Shown in pieces: positions 1 through 8,009 of a DNA stretch of 8,479 nt; within the stretch, counting starts at the first letter, position 1; each line of letters opens with the position of its first letter. The stretch lies in the NCBI GenBank assembly GCA_021823875.1, contig JAKAMD010000138.1, positions 1 to 8,479 on the forward strand, in the 5' to 3' direction. Origin of the DNA: Pseudomonadota bacterium. Its GTDB lineage: Bacteria; Pseudomonadota; Alphaproteobacteria; Rhizobiales; Xanthobacteraceae. The notes below the pieces were generated by a model. That model had not been told where the DNA came from. It did no database searches and was given only the letters and a program-made list of their open reading frames with translations. A program made the translations under genes and the position numbers.

Positions 1-679
1 CATAGCCTTCGCGAGAATCAAACAGAGCAAGCGCAACCCTAAAAAGGCTGGACATCCCGTCACCGAACAAATCTGCAGCGTGCCTAGCTCCAGACTTTGT
101 CTCATAAAGGATATAGGTCTGCCCCCGCGACAGCTCAATTCTCCATGTATTAAGCTGCGGAAGCAGCTTCTTAAGTAGCTCATCAAATTTTGTTCGATCA
201 TCCGTGGACATTCCGGCAATCCGCGACACAAAGAGCGGATCTTCGATCTCTCGCGTGTCACGAGTAAAATAGTTTTGCCAGTACTGCCCTTGCTCGACTT
301 TTTGTGTTCCGGTGTAAGGCGCCCACGAGCGCCTAGAAGGCACGATGCGAAAATCGTCAGCTTTAGGCCAAGCATTCTGGTCGCCCGCAGGGACCAGGCT
401 GGCACCCAGATCCGGATTGGAAACTGATTTTGTTTGCCCGGCATCATTCGTCAGCGAGATCGATAGCATTTTTCCTTCATGCCGATGCTCCAAATCAACT
501 TGCCTCGGAACCAATACAAGTCGAAACGCATTCAAAGCACTGGTCTTGCCAGAATTGTTCGGCCCAACAAGAACGGTGAGGCCGCTTCCCATATTTCCGT
601 TTGGTTGCGCTGGCGAAATATTACGAGCATCATAAAATCCACGGTAATTCTCTATCGTAATTAGCGTTATCTTGGGCAT
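1..679 (-). CDS. AAA family ATPase, RecF/OLD-like (partial, C-terminus beyond left edge)
   Basis: The minus strand reads as 226 uninterrupted codons from an ATG at 679 to the window edge. The N-terminus (MPKITLITIENYRGF) has the beta-strand pattern of SMC/RecF/OLD ATPase heads. A perfect Walker A, GPNNSGKT, is at residues 39-46. Near residues 205-219 the stretch FGDGMSSLFRVALAL resembles the signature-helix region of these ATPases. Walker B and any C-terminal Toprim nuclease domain would lie outside the window. Proteins of this class act in DNA repair or, fused to Toprim or paired with a nuclease, in anti-phage defence (OLD, Gabija GajA, Septu PtuA), so I cannot say which this is. The DNA is about 48% G+C in four counted lines, against about 67% in neighbouring genes, and A/T-ending codons are common, suggesting horizontal transfer. 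No strong ribosome site is visible. A GTG three codons upstream (688) is an alternative start. The gene starts 5 nt after the stop of the pccB-tail remnant, so it may be read from the pccB-cupin transcript. Confidence 0.85.
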   Translation of the reverse strand, partial: MPKITLITIENYRGFYDARNISPAQPNGNMGSGLTVLVGPNNSGKTSALNAFRLVLVPRQVDLEHRHEGKMLSISLTNDAGQTKSVSNPDLGASLVPAGDQNAWPKADDFRIVPSRRSWAPYTGTQKVEQGQYWQNYFTRDTREIEDPLFVSRIAGMSTDDRTKFDELLKKLLPQLNTWRIELSRGQTYILYETKSGARHAADLFGDGMSSLFRVALALFDSREGY

Positions 680-684
680 AAGAC

Positions 685-796
685 TCACACCGGTAAATTA
701 TCGTGCTTCCTTGCCGGCCATTCGATGTGCTTGTTGCGCAGCATCGCCAGCGTCCGTGCAATGCGCTTCCTCGCCGCGTGCCGCATGATCACGTCG
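685..796 (-). pseudogene. Orphan duplicate of the pccB 3' end (33 codons)
   Basis: This stretch encodes, in frame, a 33-residue peptide (ATG at 786, TGA at 685) matching the last 33 residues of PccB at 28 positions. It shares the run RNKHIEWPARKHDNLP and ends at the equivalent place. Homology extends upstream to a 13-base identical block at 784-796, then stops abruptly. Against the intact pccB end (1235-1346) 15 of 33 codons differ, and 10 of those changes are synonymous. That pattern shows the copy evolved under protein-level selection as part of a complete carboxylase gene before being orphaned here. The cupin stop codon (789-791) lies inside the 13-base block, and the ATG of the small reading frame follows two bases later. 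It could be translated by coupling, but a functional 33-residue peptide is less likely than a recombination remnant. Confidence 0.8.
685..796 (-). repeat. Direct repeat, copy 1 (pccB tail remnant)
   Basis: This is the left copy of an approximately 112-bp imperfect direct repeat whose other copy is the 3' end of pccB at 1235-1346. The two copies are offset by exactly 550 bp. By hand alignment, 18 of the 99 sense bases differ, plus two in the stop codon, while the inner 13 bp (784-796, containing the palindrome TGATCA) are identical. The repeat flanks the cupin gene, so the duplicated arrangement is tail, cupin, tail. Confidence 0.85.
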
Positions 797-1217
797 CCTT
801 CAGCATCGCCGCCAGCCGCGCATCGAGCTCCGGCAGCATCACGATCCCCTCCTGATCGCTGCCGGAAGAATGCACCACGATCCAGGTGCACGGCTGGCCG
901 CTCTCGTTCGCCGGCGCGTGCGGCACGTCGGCCGGGCAGAACGCCTGCTCGCCGGCCTTGAGCACGACGCGGTGTTCCAGCGCATCGCCGTAATAGACCG
1001 CGCATTCGCCCTCGAGCAGATAGGCGATGGTCTCGATGCCCTTGTGATAATGCACCTTGGCGCGCGCGCCGGGCGGCATCGGCATGACGTTCATGCAGAC
1101 CTTCTCGGCGCCCACCGTCTCGGCGGAGGCGCCGGCGCCGTAGGTGATGCCCTGCTTGCCCTGATAGGTCCGCCCCGGCTTGACCACCGCAAAATGGTCC
1201 GTCCCCGACAAAGCCAT
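789..1217 (-). CDS. Small single-domain cupin protein
   Basis: A 142-residue protein with both conserved cupin motifs. Motif 1 is Gly50-x5-His56-x-His58-x3-Glu62-x7-Gly70. Motif 2 runs from Gly89 through Pro95 to His100 and Asn104. His56, His58, Glu62 and His100 would form the usual 3-His/1-Glu metal site of a beta-barrel cupin. There is no signal peptide or membrane segment, so it should be cytosolic. The substrate cannot be read from sequence; such cupins are isomerases, dioxygenases, sugar- or metabolite-binding proteins. The start is well supported by a long purine ribosome site (AGGAGAAGGAG) 8 nt upstream that overlaps the pccB stop, which implies translational coupling to pccB. The stop TGA falls inside the duplicated pccB-tail segment, so the last residues (around LKAT) may have been set by the recombination junction. 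Confidence 0.9.
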   Translation of the reverse strand: MALSGTDHFAVVKPGRTYQGKQGITYGAGASAETVGAEKVCMNVMPMPPGARAKVHYHKGIETIAYLLEGECAVYYGDALEHRVVLKAGEQAFCPADVPHAPANESGQPCTWIVVHSSGSDQEGIVMLPELDARLAAMLKAT

Positions 1218-1225
1218 AATGAAAA

Positions 1226-1234
1226 CTCCTTCTC

Positions 1235-1236
<2 letters not shown>
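1226..1236 (-). promoter_or_regulatory. Ribosome binding site of the cupin gene, overlapping the pccB stop
   Basis: On the minus strand the sequence AGGAGAAGGAG ends 8 nt before the cupin ATG (1217). Its first two bases are the AG of the pccB TAG stop. It fixes the cupin start and suggests the cupin is translated by ribosomes arriving from pccB. Confidence 0.75.
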
Positions 1237-2767
<1,531 letters not shown>

Positions 2768-2839
2768 GGCGCCCTGCCCGTTCGGTCCGAAACTCAAATT
2801 CCGAGCAAATGGCATAGCACGGCCGGGCCGCGATCACAC

Positions 2840-2872
2840 TTCCCTCTCCCCGTCCCTTACGGGGCAAGGGAA
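2840..2872. repeat. Intergenic palindromic hairpin repeat
   Basis: The arms TTCCCTCTCCCCGT (2840-2853) and ACGGGGCAAGGGAA (2859-2872) pair at 12 of 14 positions around a 5-base loop, CCCTT. It lies in the divergent region between pccB and the TPR gene. CCCTCTCCCC...GGGG-type palindromes are, from memory, dispersed many times in Bradyrhizobiaceae genomes. It lacks the T-run of an intrinsic terminator and sits between two starts, so it is more likely a dispersed repeat than a terminator. The divergent promoters of the two genes must lie in or near 2768-2914, but I could not identify convincing -35/-10 boxes. Confidence 0.65.
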
Positions 2873-2914
2873 ACGCGCTTGGCATCCCGGCCCAAGCCTG
2901 CTTAGAAGCCCCCC

Positions 2915-4585
2915 ATGTCCGAACCCATGTCCGAAACTCCCGCCATCGCCGACCTCATCCAGCAGGGCCTGTTCCACCACCGCCAGGGGGACTTCGCGCA
3001 GGCCATGCAACGCTATTCCGACGTGCTGCGCATCGATCCGAACAACGCCGATGCGCTCTATTACGTCGCCTCCATCGCCTGCCAGGAGGAGCAGTACAAG
3101 GAAGGCATCGGGCTCGCCCGCAAGGCGCTGGCCGCCGGCCCGCCGCAGGCGCGCATGCACAACCTGATCGGCAAGGCGCATGAGCGGCTGGGCGAGCATC
3201 TGGAGGCGATCAAGGCCTTCGATGCGGCGATCGCCACCGATCCCACTTTCGCCGAGGCGCACGGCAACCGCGCCCTGCTGTTGAGCGACGCCGGCATGCC
3301 GGAGGAAGCGCTGAAGAGCTTCGACCGCGCGCTCGCGCTCGATCCCGCTGCGGTGCCCGACTGGGTCAACCGCGGCACGCTGTTGCTGGAGCTCGGCCGC
3401 TTCGAAGAAGCGCTCGCCAGCTTCGAGAAGGCGATCGCGCTCGCGCCCGAGGACGCCCATACGCAGATGGGCCGCGGCAATGCGCTGGCCGCGCTCGGCC
3501 GTTACGCGGACGCCGAACAGGCCTACCAGCAGGCGATCGCCCGCAATCCCAAACTTGCCATCGCCCATACCAAAAAGGCGATGGCGGTGATTTATCAGGG
3601 CCGCCTGGCCGAGGCGCGCAAGCTGCTCGAACAGAGGATGGCCCTGCAGCCGAAGGACGCCAGCACCGCCTTCGCGCTGGCGCAGCTCATGCTGCTGATG
3701 GGCGACTGGCGCGCGGCCTGGCCGCTGTTCGAAAGCCGCGCTTCGCTGCCGCAGCCGTCCTATGCACCGCTCGAAGGCGAGCGCTGGCAGGGCCAGGCGC
3801 CCGGCGGTTACCGCCTGGTGCTGCTGGCCGAACAGGGGCTGGACGACACCCTGCAATTTGCCCGTTATGCGTCGCTGTTGGCCGGGCGCGGCCACGACGT
3901 CACTGTGCTGGCGCCGCCGGTGCTGGCGCCGCTCTTGCGCAGCCTGCCCGGCATCGAACGGGTGACGAGCAGCCTCGACGAGATCGCCGCCGACAAGCGC
4001 CCCTATCGCTGGCTGCCGCTGCTCTCGACGATGGGCCTGATGCACCTGACCGCCGACACGGTGCCGGCACAGGAGCCTTATCTCGCGGCCGAGCCCGAGC
4101 GGGTGGCGCGCTGGCGCGACAAGCTGGGCGACGGTTTCAAGGTCGGCATCAGCTGGCAAGGTGCCACCGGCGGCACGCCGCTCGCCACCTTCGCCCCGCT
4201 CGCCGAGCTTACCGGCGTGCGGCTGATCTCGCTGCAGAAAGGCCCGGCGGCCGGCGAATGCGCGCGGGTGCCATTCGGCAGCAAGATCGAACACCCGCTC
4301 AATGCCAACGACATCAGCGCGGAAGGCTTGCTCGATATGGCTGCGGTCATGGCCAATCTCGATCTGGTGGTGAGCATCGACGCGCTGCCGGCGCATCTCG
4401 CCGGCGCACTCGGGCGGCCAGTGTTCCTGGCGCTGCCGCGCATCCCGGACTGGCGCTGGCTCACCGAGCGCGAGGACTCGCCGTGGTATCCGACCATGCG
4501 CCTGTTCCGGCAGGACGACACGCGGCAATGGCAGCCGGTGTTCGCGCGCATCGCCGCGGCCATCCGTGAGCGCGCGGGCGGCTAG
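2915..4585 (+). CDS. TPR protein with GT9/GT41-like C-terminal domain
   Basis: A 556-residue protein with no signal peptide or membrane segment. Residues about 12-245 are roughly seven tetratricopeptide repeats, with typical pieces such as AIKAFDAAIATDP (98-110), EALKSFDRALALDP (131-144) and EALASFEKAIALAP (165-178). Residues about 285-550 form a glycosyltransferase-like domain. The stretch KVGISWQG (409-416) resembles the start of the C-terminal Rossmann half. The stretch DMAAVMANLDLVVSIDALPA (474-493) and the following HLAGALGRPVFLALP match the donor-binding region of heptosyltransferase/GT41-like proteins fused to TPRs in Rhizobiales. PDWRWLTEREDSPWYPTMRL (511-530) is the typical tail. Donor and acceptor are unknown, and it may modify proteins or cell-surface glycans. 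Two in-frame ATGs exist (2915 and 2927) within a repeated ATGTCCGAA; neither has a strong ribosome site. Confidence 0.85.
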   Translation: MSEPMSETPAIADLIQQGLFHHRQGDFAQAMQRYSDVLRIDPNNADALYYVASIACQEEQYKEGIGLARKALAAGPPQARMHNLIGKAHERLGEHLEAIKAFDAAIATDPTFAEAHGNRALLLSDAGMPEEALKSFDRALALDPAAVPDWVNRGTLLLELGRFEEALASFEKAIALAPEDAHTQMGRGNALAALGRYADAEQAYQQAIARNPKLAIAHTKKAMAVIYQGRLAEARKLLEQRMALQPKDASTAFALAQLMLLMGDWRAAWPLFESRASLPQPSYAPLEGERWQGQAPGGYRLVLLAEQGLDDTLQFARYASLLAGRGHDVTVLAPPVLAPLLRSLPGIERVTSSLDEIAADKRPYRWLPLLSTMGLMHLTADTVPAQEPYLAAEPERVARWRDKLGDGFKVGISWQGATGGTPLATFAPLAELTGVRLISLQKGPAAGECARVPFGSKIEHPLNANDISAEGLLDMAAVMANLDLVVSIDALPAHLAGALGRPVFLALPRIPDWRWLTEREDSPWYPTMRLFRQDDTRQWQPVFARIAAAIRERAGG

Positions 4586-4597
4586 AGCATTAGTGGC

Positions 4598-6604
4598 CTA
4601 ATCCAAGCCGCTGTCCTTCGCCACTTTGCGGAAGAGTGCCGCCGTCTCCGGGCCGAAGTGGAAGGCGGACAGGAAATCATCGATGCCATAACCCGGCAGT
4701 GTCCGGCGGATCGCGGCGAGTTGCGCGACCGCCTCCGCGTGCCGGCCGGCGAGCGCCAGACAATAGGCGGCGATGCCCTGGGTATGAGCGTGCGCATTCG
4801 GGCGCGCGACGCCCTTCACCGCCCAGTCGGCGGCCTCCTCGAACTTGCCGACACGCACCAGCGCCATGGCGCGCGCGCACAGGATCGCGAACAGCAGCGG
4901 ATCGAACGGACTGAGATGACGCGATTGATCGGAGTGTCGCACGGCGGCGCCGGGATCACCGGTCTGCGAGTGCACGAACGCCAGCGTGTAGTGGCCGAGC
5001 GCGAAATTCGGACTGAGGTCGATCGCCCGCTCAAGTTCGACCAGCGACTGATCGTGGAAGCCGCGCAGCCACATGGCGCGGCCCATGGCCCAGTGCGCCG
5101 CCGGGTCGCGATCGTCGGCCATCAGGCTTTGCCCGGCCGCGGCATAGGCGCGCTCGGTCTCCGCCTCGCGCGCCGCCCAGCCTTGGAAGGCGTTCTGCCA
5201 ATGCGTGAACGACAGGCCGGCATAGGCGCGCGCGAAGGTCGGATCGAGCCGCACCGCGGTTTCGAAGAAATGCCGCGCGCGCTCGTTGTCGTCTTTCTGG
5301 AACCGGTACATGTGCCAGAGGCCGCGGTGATGCGCTTCCCAAGCATCCAATGAACTCGGCGGCTTGAGAATGGCCCGGTTCCGCTCGAGCGTCTCGATCT
5401 CGTTGGCGATCGAGGCGACGATGCGATTGCCGATCTCATCGAGCACAAGGAAGGCGTCGTCGAGGCTGTGGTCAAACACTTCGGCCCAGACGATGCGCGC
5501 CGTGCGGGTTTCGCTCAGCTCGACCGTCACGCTGAGGCGTTTGTCGCGGCGCTGCAACGATCCACTCACGACGTAATCGACATTGAGGATGCGCCCGGCT
5601 TCGTCCGAACCAATGCCGCGCTCCTGCAGCGCAAACACGGTGCCCTGCGCGATCACGAACAGGCTGCGCAGCTTGGCGAGCCGGGTGATCACGTCATGCA
5701 CGAGACCGTCAGCGGAACCGCCGCCGCTGCCGCCGCCTTCGCTGCGGTCGACGAAGGGCATCACCGCGATAGAGGCACGGCGCGCGCCCACGGGGGCGCC
5801 GGCATCCGGCTCTGTTTGCGGCGCAACGGTCGCCACTTGCACCCGCACCTGACTCTCGGCCTGCGCGCGCGCCGCTTTCCATACGCGCTGGATTTCGGCG
5901 TGATCGAGCCCTTCCGCATCGAACAGACGGGCGGTCGCCGCCAGATGTTCTTCGCCCTCGCGGATGCGGCCGCGGCGCGCCAAGGCGTTCAGCAGGACTT
6001 CGTGGACGCGCGGATCGAACGGCGCCAGTGCGAGCCACTGATCGAGATAACCGAACACCGCGTCGTCGGCTGCGCTCTTGACCAGATGCTCCAGCAGCGC
6101 GGCGTGGATGCCGCGCAGCCGGCGGCGCTGCGCGGTGAGCCAGCCGTAGAACGCCGGATTGCGGTCGATCTCCAGGCCCTCCAGGAATTCGCCTTGAAAG
6201 AGCGCGACGAGCACCTGCAGCCGCTCAGGTGAAAGCGTCTCGATGCTGGCCTGGGCCACGCGTTCGATCTCGATCGCATCGACGAAGACATCGCCGACGT
6301 CGAGCCGGACACTCTCGCCGCTGGCGACGATGCGCCGCCACTCAGGCTCATCGAGGATGCTTCTGACCTTACTCAGACACCAGCGCAACTCGCCGCGCGG
6401 ATCGTTCGGAACATCCCACAACAGTTCACAGAGTTGACTGCGGGTAAGCGTGTGCGGCGCAAGTGCCAGATAGGCGATCAAGGCGCGCACCTTGCGGGAA
6501 CCCGGCAGCGCAACCGCCTTTCCGTCGCGGCTAACGGACAAAGGCCCGAGCAGCCGCAACTGGAGCGGGCCTTTTGGGCTCGTCCGGCGCGATTCCACGC
6601 TCAT
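4598..6604 (-). CDS. Winged-helix/BTAD transcriptional regulator with FlgO/TolB-like and TPR domains
   Basis: A 668-residue predicted cytosolic regulator. Residues about 15-108 form an OmpR/SARP-type winged helix (LQLRLLGPLSVSRDG, then SRKVRALIAYLAL and RSQLCELLW). Residues about 115-245 are a bacterial transcriptional activation domain (BTAD) of helical repeats, with the characteristic APFDPRVHEVLLNALARRGR. A glycine-serine-rich stretch (290-297) lies inside a FlgO/TolB-N-like domain (about 276-400: SIAVMPFVDRS, NVDYVVSGSLQRRDKRLSV). That module is usually seen in CadC-like and adenylate-cyclase-associated regulators. Residues about 420-660 are TPR-like repeats (ARHFFETAVRLDPTFARAY, LVELERAIDLSPNFALGHYT). 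No transmembrane helix is visible. The chosen ATG follows GGGAG at 11 nt; GTGs at 6610 and 6634 are in-frame alternatives, and 6610 has better spacing. The gene diverges from the methyltransferase-globin pair, which is a plausible target, and ends 12 bp from the convergent TPR gene. Confidence 0.88.
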   Translation of the reverse strand: MSVESRRTSPKGPLQLRLLGPLSVSRDGKAVALPGSRKVRALIAYLALAPHTLTRSQLCELLWDVPNDPRGELRWCLSKVRSILDEPEWRRIVASGESVRLDVGDVFVDAIEIERVAQASIETLSPERLQVLVALFQGEFLEGLEIDRNPAFYGWLTAQRRRLRGIHAALLEHLVKSAADDAVFGYLDQWLALAPFDPRVHEVLLNALARRGRIREGEEHLAATARLFDAEGLDHAEIQRVWKAARAQAESQVRVQVATVAPQTEPDAGAPVGARRASIAVMPFVDRSEGGGSGGGSADGLVHDVITRLAKLRSLFVIAQGTVFALQERGIGSDEAGRILNVDYVVSGSLQRRDKRLSVTVELSETRTARIVWAEVFDHSLDDAFLVLDEIGNRIVASIANEIETLERNRAILKPPSSLDAWEAHHRGLWHMYRFQKDDNERARHFFETAVRLDPTFARAYAGLSFTHWQNAFQGWAAREAETERAYAAAGQSLMADDRDPAAHWAMGRAMWLRGFHDQSLVELERAIDLSPNFALGHYTLAFVHSQTGDPGAAVRHSDQSRHLSPFDPLLFAILCARAMALVRVGKFEEAADWAVKGVARPNAHAHTQGIAAYCLALAGRHAEAVAQLAAIRRTLPGYGIDDFLSAFHFGPETAALFRKVAKDSGLD

Positions 6605-6727
6605 TCCCACGCTGTCTCCCTCGTTCGGCTCCACGCGCGCCTGTTACCGACAATTCGAGCCCAGATCCGGCCGATGTCGTGGGCCGCCGCAAGCATAGCG
6701 CATCAGTCGACCGAAGGGAGAACCATC
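6605..6727. promoter_or_regulatory. Divergent intergenic region, regulator / methyltransferase-globin
   Basis: These 123 bp separate divergently transcribed genes and must carry promoters in both directions, unless the regulator starts at one of the upstream GTGs. The methyltransferase ribosome site AAGGGAG is at 6714-6720. I found no convincing -35/-10 pair or clear inverted-repeat operator by eye. The arrangement is typical of a regulator controlling its divergent neighbour. Confidence 0.4.
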
Positions 6728-7582
6728 ATGGTCAATTCGACAGCCGCCGTCAGGCAAGGCCGCCCCGCCGCACAGCCCCTGCCCGACTTTCAGGCACTCA
6801 AAACGCGGCAGCACGCCGCCTGGTCGTCAGGCGATTACGGCCTCATCGGCATCACGCTGCAGATCGTGGGCGAGCAGCTTTGCGAGGCGCTCGACCTGCG
6901 CGCGGGCCAGAAGGTGCTCGACGTCGCCGCCGGCAACGGCAACGTTACGCTCGCCGCCGCGCGGCGCTTCTGCGAAGTGACCTCGACCGACTATGTGCCG
7001 AGCCTGCTCGAGCGCGGCCGTAACCGCGCCGGCGCCGATGGCCTGCACATCGATTTCAAGGAAGCCGACGCCGAAGCCCTGCCGTTTAGCGACGGCGCGT
7101 TCGATGCGGTGGTCTCGACCTTCGGCGTCATGTTCACGCCCAACCAGGACAAGGCCGCGGCCGAGCTCGCGCGCGTGTGCCGCTCCGGCGGCAAGATCGG
7201 GCTCGCCAATTGGACGCCGGACGGCTTCATCGGCCAGATGTTCAAGACACTCGGCAAATATCTGCCGCCGCCGGCCGGCGCCAAATCGCCGGCGTTGTGG
7301 GGCACGCGTACCTGGTTGATCGAAACGTTCGGCCCCGTTGCGGCGTCGATTGCGGCCGAACCGCGCAACTTCAATTTCCGCTACCGCTCGGCGCAGCACT
7401 TCGTCGACTTCTTCAAGACCTATTACGGCCCGATGCTGAAAGCCTTCGGCGCGCTCGACGCCGACAAGCAAAAGAGCCTGCATGCCGATCTCATCGCGCT
7501 GATCGAAAGCCTGAACGTCGCCACGGACGGCACCATGGTGGTGCCGGGCGAATACCTCGAAGTGGTGATCGTGAAGAAGTGA
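6728..7582 (+). CDS. Class I SAM-dependent methyltransferase (UbiE/Methyltransf_11-like)
   Basis: A 284-residue soluble methyltransferase. Motif I, VLDVAAGNGNV (63-73), is the glycine-rich S-adenosylmethionine loop. An acidic residue near Asp88 (STDYV) fits motif II. EADAEALPFSDGAFDAVVST (112-131) is motifs III-IV, and ARVCRSGGKIGLANW (148-162) is motif V-VI with the usual strand after the Arg-x-Gly-Gly turn. The C-terminal about 100 residues (Tyr-, Phe- and Lys-rich around RYRSAQHFVDFFKTYYGPML, 218-237) would form the substrate lid. The methyl acceptor cannot be told, but a small molecule is more likely than DNA. The start is set by AAGGGAG 7 nt before the ATG; the open frame upstream of it overlaps the regulator promoter and start and is not credible as coding. 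It is followed after 36 bp by the globin gene, implying a two-gene operon divergent from the BTAD regulator. Confidence 0.9.
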   Translation: MVNSTAAVRQGRPAAQPLPDFQALKTRQHAAWSSGDYGLIGITLQIVGEQLCEALDLRAGQKVLDVAAGNGNVTLAAARRFCEVTSTDYVPSLLERGRNRAGADGLHIDFKEADAEALPFSDGAFDAVVSTFGVMFTPNQDKAAAELARVCRSGGKIGLANWTPDGFIGQMFKTLGKYLPPPAGAKSPALWGTRTWLIETFGPVAASIAAEPRNFNFRYRSAQHFVDFFKTYYGPMLKAFGALDADKQKSLHADLIALIESLNVATDGTMVVPGEYLEVVIVKK

Positions 7583-7618
7583 CCCGCAACGCGTGAGCAA
7601 AAGAGAAGGAACGCAACC

Positions 7619-7984
7619 ATGACCGCATTATCGTTGTACGACCGGCTCGGCGGCGCCAAGGGCATCGCGCAGATCGTGGACGACGTCCTGGCCAATCACC
7701 TCAAGAACCCGGTCGTCAAGACTCGGTTCGAGAACGGCACCGATCTGACGCACCTGAAGAAGATGGCGATGGAGTTCTTCTGCGCCGGCGCGGGAGGGCC
7801 TGAGGCCTATACCGGCAAGGACATGATGGCCGCGCACAAAGGTATGAACATCAACGAGCAGGAATATCTGGCGGTGATGGACGACATCGTGGGCGCGCTG
7901 GCGAAGAACAAGATGGGTGACGACACCGTCAAGGACGTCGTCGCCATTCTCTATTCGCTCAAGGGACAGGTGATCCGCGTCTGA
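7619..7984 (+). CDS. Group 1 truncated haemoglobin (trHbN-like) with apolar distal pocket
   Basis: A 121-residue 2-on-2 globin, typical in length. SLYDRLGG (5-12) is the group 1 N-terminal motif. EFFCAGAGGPEAYTGKDMMA (52-71) spans the E helix end and the EF loop, and the next helix carries His73 as the proximal F8 haem ligand (AAHKGMNI). Aligned by eye to mycobacterial trHbN, the distal B10 position is Leu24 instead of Tyr, and the position of E11 Gln is Ala50. The usual hydrogen-bonding pair that holds bound O2 is therefore missing. This looks like a recognised alphaproteobacterial subgroup rather than a damaged gene, since the rest is intact. Expected roles are O2/NO chemistry or ligand sensing, with weaker O2 stabilisation than classic trHbN. 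AGAAGGA lies 8 nt before the ATG. It is probably co-transcribed with the methyltransferase. Confidence 0.92.
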   Translation: MTALSLYDRLGGAKGIAQIVDDVLANHLKNPVVKTRFENGTDLTHLKKMAMEFFCAGAGGPEAYTGKDMMAAHKGMNINEQEYLAVMDDIVGALAKNKMGDDTVKDVVAILYSLKGQVIRV

Positions 7985-8009
7985 TGACGGCCCCGCCCGC
8001 GCGCCGCCA

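Noticed and set aside
345..635. Plus-strand open frame of 96 codons in the leftmost region
   Set aside because: It lies antisense to the AAA ATPase reading frame, which has a clear Walker A and no stops, and the plus-strand frame shows no domain.
2768..2815. 16-residue N-terminal extension of PccB from the ATG at 2815
   Set aside because: The extension is unlike the family, whose members start at MKDIL-type sequence. It reads through the divergent intergenic region.
4589..4602. ATTAG/CTAAT inverted repeat between the convergent TPR and regulator genes
   Set aside because: The arms are only five bases and AT-rich, and they overlap the regulator stop. This is too weak to call a terminator.
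6434..6727. In-frame upstream extension of the methyltransferase of about 98 codons
   Set aside because: It overlaps the start and promoter region of the divergent regulator, has no methyltransferase similarity, and the ATG at 6728 has a good ribosome site.
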